From Treponema sp. (GTDB taxonomy: Bacteria; Spirochaetota; Spirochaetia; Treponematales; Treponemataceae): DNA of 34,982 nucleotides. Location of the stretch: contig JAEDFM010000024.1 in NCBI GenBank assembly GCA_016292805.1, positions 1 through 34,982 on the forward strand, in the 5' to 3' direction. A program made the translations under genes and the position numbers. The notes under the pieces were generated by a model. The model saw nothing but the letters and a program-made list of their open reading frames with translations, ran no database searches and was not told the origin of the DNA. Below, piece by piece: positions 1-8,361 of this stretch; position 1 is the first letter of the stretch; every line of letters begins with the position of its first letter.

Positions 1-2
1 CT

Positions 3-1229
3 TTCGCCAATGAAGTCATAACGCACCTTAAACACATGTACAAACACCGCTTCACTTTGAAGAACGATGTTGTATCTAAGCGTTATGAGCTGACTAAAGA
101 AGAGCTTGTACAGAGAATTAATCTGCAGAATGATTTGCAGACTAGCGACCTTTGTATAAGAGGTGCTACAAACAAGTACAGACCACCAGTATTTAAAGTA
201 AATACTCGTTTCTCGTACTTTGCTAACGGTGAGGTTAAGACCGAACTTTTAGACACTGTCCGCGGTAAAGATGTTTTCATCTTCCAGGATGTTGAAAACC
301 ACGAAGTTCTTGAATTGAACGGTGGTAAGAACAAGGTTGTCATGACTGTAAATGATCATGTTATGTCTCTCCTTGTTACTATTGATGCTGTTCGTATGGC
401 AGGTGCTGCAAAAATCTCTTTGGTTGTTCCAGCATATCCATATTCTCGTCAGCACAAAAGAAAGGGTCGTGAAGGACTTACTGCAAGTCTCTTAGGCCAC
501 ATTTATGAAATGCAGGGCGTTTCTCGTATTATTACTTTGGATTTGCACTCTCGCGAAATTCCTAATGCATTCTCTCGTTGTAATCTTGATAACCTTCATG
601 CAAGTTATCAGATCATTCGCGAACTTAGTAAAATTGTTGACCTTACAGGTAAAACAGAAGATTTAGTAATTGTATCTCCAGATACAGGTGCTATTGATCG
701 TAATAAGTTCTATGCTTCTGGACTTAAACTTCCATTGGCAATGATATATAAAGAGCGTGATTACTCAATTGTTACTCAGGATGCTCATTCTACAAATATT
801 AAGTCTGTAAAACTCCTTGGCGACGTTAAGGGTAAAGTTGCATTCCTTGCAGATGATATGCTTGGAACTGGTGGAACTTTGCTTAAAGCTATGGAATTTC
901 TTAAGAATCAGGGCGCTACAAAAGTTATTTGTGCAATCAGCCTTCCATTCTTTACAGGAAACGCCATTGAACAGTTTGACGAAGCTTACAAACAGGGCTT
1001 GTTCTACAGAATCATTGGTACTAACGCTGTTTATCACGAAGAACTTCTTAATCGTGAATGGTTCATCAGTACAGATGTTTCAGGACTTTTTGCAAATGTT
1101 ATTACTCGTATTCATTACAATCAGTCTTTGAGCGAATTGCTTGATAACCGCAACATTATTGAAAAAGTGGTAAAACAGAGCCAGGAAAATAAATCAGCTG
1201 ATAATTCAGCTTCAGAAGGTACAAACTAA
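3..1229 (+). CDS. prs: ribose-phosphate pyrophosphokinase, 5' end cut off by window edge
   Basis: Transfers pyrophosphate from ATP to ribose 5-phosphate to make PRPP, the precursor for nucleotides, NAD, histidine and tryptophan; cytosolic. The reading frame is open from the left edge through the first visible ATG at 36. That ATG has no Shine-Dalgarno site, and the upstream codons encode FANEVITHLKH, which looks like Prs N-terminal sequence, so the real start is left of the window. Counting from the ATG at 36, the ATP-loop region PYSRQHKRKGRE is at 135-146, DLHSREIPNAF at 169-179, SPDTGAIDRNKF at 214-225 and the PRPP-binding loop DDMLGTGGT at 273-281. The loop has Gly where most Prs have the second Asp (DDMIDTGGT). 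At about 400 residues it is longer than the usual 310-320 and has a polar C-terminal tail. The kinase gene follows 5 nt after the stop, so they are probably cotranscribed. Confidence 0.93.
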   Translation, partial: FANEVITHLKHMYKHRFTLKNDVVSKRYELTKEELVQRINLQNDLQTSDLCIRGATNKYRPPVFKVNTRFSYFANGEVKTELLDTVRGKDVFIFQDVENHEVLELNGGKNKVVMTVNDHVMSLLVTIDAVRMAGAAKISLVVPAYPYSRQHKRKGREGLTASLLGHIYEMQGVSRIITLDLHSREIPNAFSRCNLDNLHASYQIIRELSKIVDLTGKTEDLVIVSPDTGAIDRNKFYASGLKLPLAMIYKERDYSIVTQDAHSTNIKSVKLLGDVKGKVAFLADDMLGTGGTLLKAMEFLKNQGATKVICAISLPFFTGNAIEQFDEAYKQGLFYRIIGTNAVYHEELLNREWFISTDVSGLFANVITRIHYNQSLSELLDNRNIIEKVVKQSQENKSADNSASEGTN

Positions 1230-1234
1230 GTCTA

Positions 1235-2350
1235 ATGACTGAATATGTTCTTTCTGTGGACATTGGAACGACTTCACTTAAGGCAGGTGTTATATCTGAT
1301 ACGGGTGAAGTCGTTTTTGTTTGCAAAAAATCTTTCTTTGATAAAAACAGCCGCTTTGTTGCCGTAAAGTGGCTGCAGGCTTTAAAGTCTTGTATTAGAG
1401 CCTTTGAAAATCATTCAAAAAAATCCATAAAAATTTCTGCAATCAGTATTTCAGGAAACGGTCCTACAGTTGTAAGCTGTGGTGGTTTGACTATTCGCTG
1501 GAATGATAACTATAAAGTTGATCCTGCCAGAACAGGTGTTTCCCTGTTTTTACCAAAGCTGATTGCTTTTAAAGAACTATATCCTAAAGAATATAACCGT
1601 ACTCAGTATCTATTTTCGGGTCCTGAATATTTTGTATATGAACTTACAGGTAATGCAATTACACTGCTGCCTGAACAGCGTTTTATTCCAGCATACTGGA
1701 ATGATGATGTGTTAAAATCTGCGGAAGTTTCCATTCCTAGTCAAAAGCTTCCACCTTTTGTGGAGACTGGAAAAGAATGTGGAAGGCTTCTTAAAAACGC
1801 AGCTGAGTTTTTGAATCTGGAATCTGGTATTCCTGTTTATTGTGGAGGACCAGATTTTGTAGCTGCTTTAATTGGAACTGATACTTTACAGAAGGGTGCA
1901 ATTTGCGACCGTTGTGGTTCCAGCGAAGGCTTGAATTTTTGTGTTAACAAATGGTTTTTGAACGAAAGCACACGAACTCTTCCTTCTGTTATTTCTGATT
2001 TATGGAATGTTTCATATTTAATTCCAAACAGCAGTAGACTTAAGGAAAATGAACGATTACAAAAAGTTGCGGAAGGAATTAAAATACTTAGAACGCTGGC
2101 TAAAGAAAATAATCTGGATTTTCCGGATAGAATTTTTGTTACTGGTGGTCAGTCAAAAAACAAGGCTTATCTTCAGCAAAAGGCAACAGCCTTACAGATG
2201 AAGGTTATGGTAAGTAACTGTAATGATGCAGAGCTTATAGGCGATGCTTGTGTTGCTTTTTATGGATTTGGAAAGTTTGATTCCATAAAAGCGGCTGCAG
2301 ATAGTATTGTTAAAACAACTGTTATTTACGAGCCTGAAATACAGGATTAA
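1235..2350 (+). CDS. short FGGY-family carbohydrate kinase
   Basis: Predicted cytosolic ATP-dependent sugar or polyol kinase of the FGGY (xylulokinase/glycerol kinase) family; the substrate cannot be read from the sequence. The first ATP-phosphate loop DIGTTSLKAG is at residues 9-18. CGGPDFVAALIG in the middle carries the Asp in the position of the family catalytic base. VTGGQSKNKAYLQQKA near residue 300 resembles the C-terminal adenosine-binding motif. The protein has 371 residues against roughly 490-520 for typical FGGY kinases, and the missing part seems to come from the substrate-binding N-terminal domain. The start is ATG 1235, 5 nt after the prs stop, and the next gene begins 3 nt after its stop, so it lies inside an operon. 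It could be a xylulokinase-like enzyme or a divergent paralogue with another substrate. Confidence 0.85.
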   Translation: MTEYVLSVDIGTTSLKAGVISDTGEVVFVCKKSFFDKNSRFVAVKWLQALKSCIRAFENHSKKSIKISAISISGNGPTVVSCGGLTIRWNDNYKVDPARTGVSLFLPKLIAFKELYPKEYNRTQYLFSGPEYFVYELTGNAITLLPEQRFIPAYWNDDVLKSAEVSIPSQKLPPFVETGKECGRLLKNAAEFLNLESGIPVYCGGPDFVAALIGTDTLQKGAICDRCGSSEGLNFCVNKWFLNESTRTLPSVISDLWNVSYLIPNSSRLKENERLQKVAEGIKILRTLAKENNLDFPDRIFVTGGQSKNKAYLQQKATALQMKVMVSNCNDAELIGDACVAFYGFGKFDSIKAAADSIVKTTVIYEPEIQD

Positions 2351-2353
2351 ATT

Positions 2354-3016
2354 ATGAAGATTTATAAAGTTCCAGAGAACTTAAAGGCAATTATATTTGA
2401 TATTGATTGCACACTTTACACAAATCAAAAGTATGCCATTGAACAGGTTGACTGTCAGATACGCGAATACGCCAGAGTAAAGGGGATTTCTGCAGATGCT
2501 GCACGCCGTAAGGTTGCAGACTACAGACGCCAGTATGCTATGGCTCACAACGGATCAAAAATAAGTCTTGGAAATACCTTGCTCAGTTTTGGAGTTCCAA
2601 TCGAAAAGAGTATTGAATGGCGTGAAAAATTACTGGAGCCAGCAAATTTTCTTTCCTATGATGAAAAACTAGTAGAAACCTTACATCAGCTGGGACAGTA
2701 TTACAAATTGATATGTGTTACAAACAATCCTATTATTCCTGCCCGTAAAACTCTTGATGCAATTGGTGTCTCTTCGTTTTTTAGTCAGATTGTAGGTTTG
2801 GATACCTGTCATAAATCAAAGCCTGCAATTGAACCTTTTATGACTGCAGTAGACTGGCTGGGTGTTAATACAGAAAACTGCCTTGCCATAGGTGACCGTT
2901 ACGATATGGATGTTGCGCTGCCCTTGGAATTGGGAATGGGTGGCATTCTGGTAAGTGGTGTAGAAGAGGTTTATGATTTACCTTCAATACTTCTTAATTT
3001 TGATGATGAAGAGTAG
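2354..3016 (+). CDS. HAD-superfamily hydrolase (subfamily IA phosphatase)
   Basis: Likely a small-molecule phosphatase of the haloacid dehalogenase superfamily, similar in layout to phosphoglycolate or pyrimidine-nucleotide phosphatases. Motif I is FDIDCTLY, with nucleophile Asp16 and acid/base Asp18. Motif II is the VTNN segment near residue 124. Motif III is the Lys in HKSKPAIEPF, and motif IV is AIGDRYDMDVA with the Mg-binding Asp residues. A helical cap of about 75 residues sits between motifs I and II. The length of 220 residues is normal for subfamily IA. An AGGA site lies 8 nt before ATG 2354, and the FGGY kinase stop is only 3 nt upstream, so the two are probably cotranscribed. A role in clearing a phosphorylated product of the kinase is possible but is inferred only from adjacency. 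Confidence 0.85.
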   Translation: MKIYKVPENLKAIIFDIDCTLYTNQKYAIEQVDCQIREYARVKGISADAARRKVADYRRQYAMAHNGSKISLGNTLLSFGVPIEKSIEWREKLLEPANFLSYDEKLVETLHQLGQYYKLICVTNNPIIPARKTLDAIGVSSFFSQIVGLDTCHKSKPAIEPFMTAVDWLGVNTENCLAIGDRYDMDVALPLELGMGGILVSGVEEVYDLPSILLNFDDEE

Positions 3017-3017
3017 T

Positions 3018-3041
3018 TTACAGACAGTTCAATTTCTGTAA
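3018..3041 (+). repeat. 7-bp inverted repeat between HAD and MBL genes
   Basis: TTACAGA at 3018-3024 pairs perfectly with TCTGTAA at 3035-3041 across a 10-nt loop. A T-rich but interrupted tract follows. It could be a weak terminator after the HAD gene or a small leader hairpin for the next gene. The stem is short and AT-rich, so little weight should be given to it. Confidence 0.3.
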
Positions 3042-3077
3042 TGCAAATTTTGATTTTTTATGATAAAGTTAATGTAA

Positions 3078-3917
3078 ATGGACAAAAGGGCATTTAAACA
3101 AAGTATTGAACTTACAAATGACGGAAGGTTGTCGCTTTTCTTTATAGGTACTGGTTCTGCTTTTTCAAAAACATTTCTACAGACTAATCTTATCCTTGTA
3201 AAAGGTGACCAGCATCTTCTTGTAGATTGTGGTTCTCTGTGTCCATATACAATGGATTTGCGGTTTAATTCAAAAATCCGAAATATTAAAAATCTTCTGG
3301 TTACCCATCCTCATGCTGATCATATTGGGGGAATGGAAGAACTTGCTTTTATTTCCTATTATGTAAACAAATCAAAGGTTAATTTAATCATAACTGACCA
3401 GTTTAAGAAAAAACTCTGGAACGAAAGTCTTAGGGGCGGAATGCAGTTCAGTGAAACTGGTAAAATGACTTTTGATGATTATTTTGTTCAGATTAAGCCA
3501 AAGCTTATGACAAAAAAGCCATTTCAAATTTGGGAATTAGATTTTGGCGGAATCAATCTTAAATTATTTAGAACACATCATGTAACAACTCATAAAGACA
3601 GCTTTAGAAACTCTCAGTTTTCTGTTGGCTTGATTATTGATGATAGAATATTGTTTACAGCAGACAGTCAGTTCCGACCTGAACAGCTGGAATGGATTTT
3701 CAGCAATTACAATATTGAAACAATTTATCATGATTGTGATATTTCGGGGACTTCAGATGGTGTACATGCAACTTACGAGCAGTTAAAAACTTTACCAGAG
3801 AACATAAAGTCAAAAATGTTTTTAACTCATTATACAAATAATGCAATTCGTATGGATGCAGTTGCCGATGGATTTGCAGGTTTTACGGAACCTGGTGTTT
3901 ATTATGACTACAACTAA
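3078..3917 (+). CDS. metallo-beta-lactamase-fold hydrolase (RNase Z-like)
   Basis: A metal-dependent hydrolase of the MBL fold. The diagnostic THPHADHIGG motif is at residues 76-85. The strand before it ends in LLVDCGS, and later metal-ligand candidates are the His residues of RTHHVTTH, the Asp of LFTADSQ and the His of FLTHYTN. The N-terminal IGTGSAFSKTFLQTN resembles the start of RNase Z and phosphodiesterase-type MBL proteins, so a phosphodiester substrate (tRNA 3' end, cyclic nucleotide or similar) is plausible. No typical tRNase Z exosite arm is evident in its 279 residues. The protein has no signal peptide. It is followed 24 nt later by the cNMP-binding regulator, so a link to cyclic-nucleotide turnover is attractive but unproven. 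No clear Shine-Dalgarno precedes ATG 3078. Confidence 0.82.
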   Translation: MDKRAFKQSIELTNDGRLSLFFIGTGSAFSKTFLQTNLILVKGDQHLLVDCGSLCPYTMDLRFNSKIRNIKNLLVTHPHADHIGGMEELAFISYYVNKSKVNLIITDQFKKKLWNESLRGGMQFSETGKMTFDDYFVQIKPKLMTKKPFQIWELDFGGINLKLFRTHHVTTHKDSFRNSQFSVGLIIDDRILFTADSQFRPEQLEWIFSNYNIETIYHDCDISGTSDGVHATYEQLKTLPENIKSKMFLTHYTNNAIRMDAVADGFAGFTEPGVYYDYN

Positions 3918-3941
3918 ATTATTTTAATTGAGGAACTATAG

Positions 3942-5255
3942 ATGAAAAAGATACTTGTTGCATCAACAAATCCCGTTGTTAATGAAACTGTAAAATCAGT
4001 TTGTTTTAAGTATTCTGCTTATTTTGATCCTTTGTTCTGTCCAGATACAGACGAAGCATTAAGCTTTATTGATTACGAGATTCCGGAAATTAAAATTCTT
4101 GATTTTACATCAGCTGATATTGATTGTGAAAAAATCTTAAAAGCAATTAACAGTGACCCTTGGTTGCATAATGGTGGAATTATTGCTGTTGTTCCAAGTC
4201 CTGTAAAAGTTCAGGAACTTGAAGATCAGAAAAATCCTAATATTCTTGCAGCCCAGACCTTGTATTCTTTTAAAGAAAACTTTGACCGCTTGCTTAGAAT
4301 TCTGTGGAGCAATAAGCAGTTCCTCTTTAACCGTGGAATGCAGGAACGGGTAGGGGGTGTAGAAAAAGGTGGCTTTGTTTGTGGTAATGATCCTTTTGAT
4401 ACACGAATGTTTACCAGCTTCCTTGTAAACTATCTTTACTGTACAAACCGTATTTCTGAAGAGGGCCGCTATGCTCTTCAGACATCATTAATGGAACTTC
4501 TTACAAATGCTTTGGAACATGGTAACTGTAATATTTCTTATGATGAAAAAACAAAGTGTCTTGAAGCTGGTGGAAATGTTCTGGAGCTTATTCATGACCG
4601 ATTAAAGGATCCAATTATCAGTGCACGTAAAATCCATATTGAATATGTAATCGGAAAAGAAAAATCTTCATTCAAAATTTCTGATGAAGGAAATGGTTTT
4701 GACTGGAAAAAGCGTATTGAACTAGAAACTCCCGATTTGGCTGAAACTCATGGTCGTGGTATTTTTATGACTAAAGGGCTTGTTACAGAGCTTAAATATA
4801 ATGATAAAGGAAATGAAGTTTCTTTTGAAATTGAAAATCTTCACGACTCTTCAAACAATGTACCTCTCATTATGTCTTCTTTCAGTGTAGTAAAATACGA
4901 TAAACATCAGATTGTATGTAAACAAAATGAACCTTCAAACGATTTATTCTTTATTGTTTCTGGTCAGTATGGTGTTTATGTAGACGGTAAGTTAATGTCG
5001 ATTCTTACACCTAATGATATGTTTATTGGTGAAATGGCATTCCTTTTGAATGACCGCCGTTCTGCAACAATCATGTCTGCTGGCGAAGGTCAATTGATTC
5101 GTATTCCAAAATCTTCTTTCCTGAACCTTATCAGAAAGAATCCACACTACGGTATCTTCCTTTCAAAACTTCTTGCTCAGCGTGTTGTACGTCAGAATCA
5201 TAAAACTCTGGAGCTTTCAAAACAGATAAAAGAACTTAAAGAACAACTTAAGTAG
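3942..5255 (+). CDS. pseudo-receiver / anti-sigma ATPase / cyclic-nucleotide-binding fusion regulator
   Basis: A 437-residue cytosolic regulator with three modules. Residues 1-125 fold like a response-regulator receiver: Asp54 sits at the phosphorylation position and Lys111 at the conserved Lys position, but the acidic pocket is replaced by STN, so phosphorylation is doubtful. Residues 150-300 form a GHKL ATPase like those of SpoIIAB/RsbW anti-sigma factors, with N box ELLTNALEHGN (185-195), DEGNGF (248-253) and HGRGIF (270-275). Residues 312-420 are a cyclic-nucleotide-binding domain with a phosphate cassette IGEMAFLLNDRRSATI (362-377) that keeps the usual Glu and Arg. A short coiled coil ends the protein. 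The start is ATG 3942 with GAGGA 8 nt upstream. The likely role is cNMP-gated control of a sigma factor or of an anti-sigma antagonist. Confidence 0.85.
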   Translation: MKKILVASTNPVVNETVKSVCFKYSAYFDPLFCPDTDEALSFIDYEIPEIKILDFTSADIDCEKILKAINSDPWLHNGGIIAVVPSPVKVQELEDQKNPNILAAQTLYSFKENFDRLLRILWSNKQFLFNRGMQERVGGVEKGGFVCGNDPFDTRMFTSFLVNYLYCTNRISEEGRYALQTSLMELLTNALEHGNCNISYDEKTKCLEAGGNVLELIHDRLKDPIISARKIHIEYVIGKEKSSFKISDEGNGFDWKKRIELETPDLAETHGRGIFMTKGLVTELKYNDKGNEVSFEIENLHDSSNNVPLIMSSFSVVKYDKHQIVCKQNEPSNDLFFIVSGQYGVYVDGKLMSILTPNDMFIGEMAFLLNDRRSATIMSAGEGQLIRIPKSSFLNLIRKNPHYGIFLSKLLAQRVVRQNHKTLELSKQIKELKEQLK

Positions 5256-5269
5256 GGTTAAAAAGTAGA

Positions 5270-5298
5270 GGCTGCCTGTTAAAGGCAGCCGTTTTTTT
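5270..5298 (+). terminator. intrinsic terminator, possibly bidirectional
   Basis: An 8-bp GC-rich stem, GGCTGCCT (5270-5277) with AGGCAGCC (5283-5290), with a 5-nt loop and seven Ts at 5292-5298. It ends the plus-strand run after the regulator at 5255. The T-tract contains part of the stop codon of the convergent fhs gene. On the minus strand the same stem is followed by a less regular T-rich stretch, so it may also stop fhs transcripts. Confidence 0.9.
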
Positions 5299-6973
5299 AG
5301 AACAATCCAGAAATTATTCCGTTATCATCTACATCAATATTCAATGCAGCTGGAGCTTTTGGAAGACCTGGCATTGTCATAATATCACCGGCAAGGGCAA
5401 CAACAAAGCCTGCACCTGCATAAAGCTGTACATCTCTAACAGGGAATGTAAAGCCACTTGGTGCACCAATAAGCTTTGGATCGTGGCTTATAGAATTCTG
5501 TGTTTTGGCAATACAGACAGGAAGCTTTCCATATCCATTTTCTTCAAAGGATTTTAGCTTTTTAAGCGCTGCTGGATCAATATCAATATCTTTTGCTCTA
5601 TAGATTTCTGTGGCAATTTTACGGATTTTTTCTTCAAGTGGAAGATCCAATTCGTAAAGAGGATGGAAGTCTGCTTTTCCACTGTCCGCAATTTCTGCAA
5701 CAACTTTAGCAAGTTCGGTAGTACCTTCGCCACCTTTTCCCCAGCCTTCAGAAAGAACTGCTGTAGAGCCATTCTTTGTACAAAGGTCCTGAAGTAATTT
5801 GATTTCTTCATCTGTATCTGTAATGAACTTGTTTACTGCAACAACAGCTGGAAGTCCAAACTTTGCAATGTTTTCAATATGGCATTTAAGGTTTTCAAAA
5901 CCTCTTTCCAAAGCAGCACAGTCAGGTTTACTCAAATCTGTTTTTGCAACACCGCCGTGCATTTTAAGAGCACGAATTGTGGCAACAATTACAACTGCGC
6001 TAGGTTTAAGTCCTGCAGAACGACATTTAATATCAAGGAACTTTTCAGCTCCAAGATCTGCAGCAAAACCTGCTTCTGTAACAACATAATCGCCGCTACC
6101 AAGAGCACATAATGTGGCATTTACAGAGTTACAGCCGTGTGCAATATTTGCAAATGGACCGCCATGTACAAATGCAGGATTTTTTTCCAGAGTCTGTACA
6201 ATGTTTGGTTTAATTACATCCTTTAAAAGTGCTGCAACTGCACCTGTGCATTTAAGCTGGCCGAAAGTAACATTTTCTTTAGCATAGTTCTGACCAATTA
6301 CAATATTGTTTAATCTTTCTTTAAGTTCAGAAATTGTTTTAGAAAGACAAACAATTGCCATAATTTCTGACGCTACTGCGATTGTAAAATGGTCTTCGCG
6401 AGGAACTCCATGCATGCGTCCGCCCAAACCAATTGTAATATTGCGGAGTGCACGGTCGTTTAAGTCAACGCAGCGTTTCCAAGAGATTGTGCGGGAATCA
6501 ATGTTCAATTCATTCCCCTGCTGTAAATGGTTATCTATAAGTGCTGCAATAAGATTGTTTGCAATAGAAATGGCATGAAGGTCACCTGTAAAGTGCAGAT
6601 TGATTTCTTCCATAGGAACAATCTGTGCATAACCGCCACCGCAGGCACCACCTTTAACACCAAAACATGGACCAAGAGAAGGTTCACGAAGAGCAACAAC
6701 AGTTTTCTTTCCAATTTTATTTAATCCGTCTGCAAGACCAATGGAAACTGTAGATTTTCCTTCACCTGCAGGAGTTGGAGTTACAGCAGTTACAAGAATA
6801 AGCTTACCAGGATTTTTTGAAGCCTTAGCTTGTAATGTCTGCAATTCGTCAAAAGTAATTTTTGCTTTATAAGGTCCATAAAGTTCCAGTTTATCAACTG
6901 GAATATCAATTTTAGCTGCAACATCAGTAATAGGATCCATTACATTTTTCTGTGCAATTTCAATATCTGTCAT
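5297..6973 (-). CDS. fhs: formate-tetrahydrofolate ligase
   Basis: Joins formate to tetrahydrofolate using ATP, giving 10-formyl-THF for one-carbon metabolism. In acetogens the same enzyme starts the methyl branch of the Wood-Ljungdahl pathway. At 558 residues it has the usual family length. The P-loop TPTPAGEGKST is at 65-75, followed by REPSLGPCFGVKGGACGGG, the family hallmark near residue 97. FVHGGPFANIAHGCNS and GSGDYVVTEAGFAADLGAE are further conserved blocks. AGAGG-type ribosome binding sequence lies about 6 nt before ATG 6973. It is last in a minus-strand series, 38 nt after the dCMP-deaminase-like gene. No other acetogenesis gene is in the window, so a general one-carbon role is the safer reading. 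Confidence 0.97.
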   Translation of the reverse strand: MTDIEIAQKNVMDPITDVAAKIDIPVDKLELYGPYKAKITFDELQTLQAKASKNPGKLILVTAVTPTPAGEGKSTVSIGLADGLNKIGKKTVVALREPSLGPCFGVKGGACGGGYAQIVPMEEINLHFTGDLHAISIANNLIAALIDNHLQQGNELNIDSRTISWKRCVDLNDRALRNITIGLGGRMHGVPREDHFTIAVASEIMAIVCLSKTISELKERLNNIVIGQNYAKENVTFGQLKCTGAVAALLKDVIKPNIVQTLEKNPAFVHGGPFANIAHGCNSVNATLCALGSGDYVVTEAGFAADLGAEKFLDIKCRSAGLKPSAVVIVATIRALKMHGGVAKTDLSKPDCAALERGFENLKCHIENIAKFGLPAVVAVNKFITDTDEEIKLLQDLCTKNGSTAVLSEGWGKGGEGTTELAKVVAEIADSGKADFHPLYELDLPLEEKIRKIATEIYRAKDIDIDPAALKKLKSFEENGYGKLPVCIAKTQNSISHDPKLIGAPSGFTFPVRDVQLYAGAGFVVALAGDIMTMPGLPKAPAALNIDVDDNGIISGLF

Positions 6974-7011
6974 TGATTTTCCTCTTTGGATTATGATTAT
7001 AGTTAGTGCAT

Positions 7012-7497
7012 TTACAGTTCAAATTCCACCTTGCGGCCAGATTTGTTGTATTTAATGACTTCTACACCAGCTGTTTTCAACAGTTTTTTTGAAACTAAGT
7101 TCATAGGTGTTCCATCATATTTATCACAATCATAAATAACTGTTTTAATTCCTGCCTGAATAATTGCTTTTGCACATTCATTGCAAGGAAATAAAGTTAC
7201 ATAGATTTTTGTTCCATGAAGTGAACCACCGCGATAGTTTAAAATTGCATTTAATTCACTGTGAACAACATAAGGATATTTTGTATCTTCAGGGTTACCT
7301 TCCCGAGCCCATGGAAATAATTCATCTGAGCAGCCGATTGGGAATCCATTATAACCTACGGAAAGAATCTTATTTTCCTGGCTTACAATACAGGCACCAA
7401 CCTGTGAATTTGGATCTTTGGAACGAAGTGCTGAAAGAGCAGCAATGCCCATAAAATATTCATCCCAGTTAATATAGTCTTTTCTTTTTTCAAACAT
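7012..7497 (-). CDS. deoxycytidylate deaminase-like zinc enzyme
   Basis: Probable dCMP deaminase, converting dCMP to dUMP for thymidylate synthesis; cytosolic. The zinc motif is HSELNAIL (His ligand and catalytic Glu), with the two Cys ligands in LFPCNECAKAII. The N-terminal region NSQVGACIVSQENKILSVGYNGFP is typical of the dCMP deaminase/ComEB family. I place the start at ATG 7497 (MFEKRKDYINWDEYF), preceded by AAAAGG 8 nt upstream, which gives 161 residues. The frame continues to an earlier ATG at 7545, but the added residues do not fit the family. It lies 38 nt upstream of fhs, and a folate/dTMP link between the two is reasonable. A related cytidine deaminase specificity cannot be excluded. 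Confidence 0.88.
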   Translation of the reverse strand: MFEKRKDYINWDEYFMGIAALSALRSKDPNSQVGACIVSQENKILSVGYNGFPIGCSDELFPWAREGNPEDTKYPYVVHSELNAILNYRGGSLHGTKIYVTLFPCNECAKAIIQAGIKTVIYDCDKYDGTPMNLVSKKLLKTAGVEVIKYNKSGRKVEFEL

Positions 7498-7560
7498 AAA
7501 GTAAACCTTTTCTCTAATTTTATAGGAGAAAGGCTGGTTCTTCAAGATAGTATTATTCAG

Positions 7561-8358
7561 TTAGTTATGGAGTAAGTTAATTTCTTCCTGACTTAATTCT
7601 CTGTAGTCACCGGCAGGAAGAGATAAATCCAGCTGTAAATCACCCATAGAAATTCGTTTCAGAAAGATGATTTTATTACCTACAGCTGTAAACATTCTTT
7701 TTACCTGATGGTATTTACCTTCATGTATTGTAAGAATTGCCGTTTGAGGTCTGTCCCCCTGGTACGAACTGTTACCAAGATATTTTTCAGTCTGTTCTTC
7801 AGAAGCCCAGATTACAGCTGCAGGTTCGCATTTAAAGCCTGGTTCATTATCATCAGGTCCAACTTCTATGCCGTCTGCAAACTGCTGTTCAATCTGTTTT
7901 CTATGTTCCTCAGATTCAGAATGCTCAAGTATACAAAAATAGGTTTTGTCTACATGGGACTTTGGAGAAATAAGACGATGAGTTAATGCTCCGTCGGTAG
8001 TAAAAAGAAGGAGACCTTCAGTATCCATATCAAGACGGCCTACTAAATGAAGATGTTCCTGCAGATATGGTGTGTGATATTTGTCATCCAGTAAATCAAA
8101 AACTGTCTGATGTTCACCATCTTTATTTGAGGAAACCGTATGCATGATTTTATTCATCATAAGGTATGTGTTTTTGTGTAAGTTTATTTCTTCGCCGTCA
8201 ATGGTTAATGTATCTGATTGGTCATCAAGGAGGGTTCCTGCGTCAATTACTCGTTTGCCATTAAGCAGAACTTCGTAATTGCGCAGGAGTTTTCTAATGT
8301 CTTTGCGTGAACCAAATCCTTCATGTGACAGGATTTTATCAATTCGCTCTTTTGACAT
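7561..8358 (-). CDS. RsuA/RluB-family rRNA pseudouridine synthase
   Basis: Isomerises a specific uridine of ribosomal RNA to pseudouridine. Residues 1-50 form an S4 RNA-binding domain (RIDKILSHEGFGSRKDIRKL). The catalytic motif VGRLDMDTEGLLLFTTDG is at 106-123 with Asp110 as nucleophile. The C-terminal EGKYHQVKRMFTAVGN is the conserved substrate-binding block. At 265 residues it fits RsuA/RluB/RluE size. Whether the target is 16S or 23S rRNA cannot be decided from sequence alone. The start ATG 8358 lies 3 nt after the stop of the upstream small secreted protein gene, so they are probably cotranscribed. Confidence 0.93.
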   Translation of the reverse strand: MSKERIDKILSHEGFGSRKDIRKLLRNYEVLLNGKRVIDAGTLLDDQSDTLTIDGEEINLHKNTYLMMNKIMHTVSSNKDGEHQTVFDLLDDKYHTPYLQEHLHLVGRLDMDTEGLLLFTTDGALTHRLISPKSHVDKTYFCILEHSESEEHRKQIEQQFADGIEVGPDDNEPGFKCEPAAVIWASEEQTEKYLGNSSYQGDRPQTAILTIHEGKYHQVKRMFTAVGNKIIFLKRISMGDLQLDLSLPAGDYRELSQEEINLLHN

Positions 8359-8361
8359 TAC

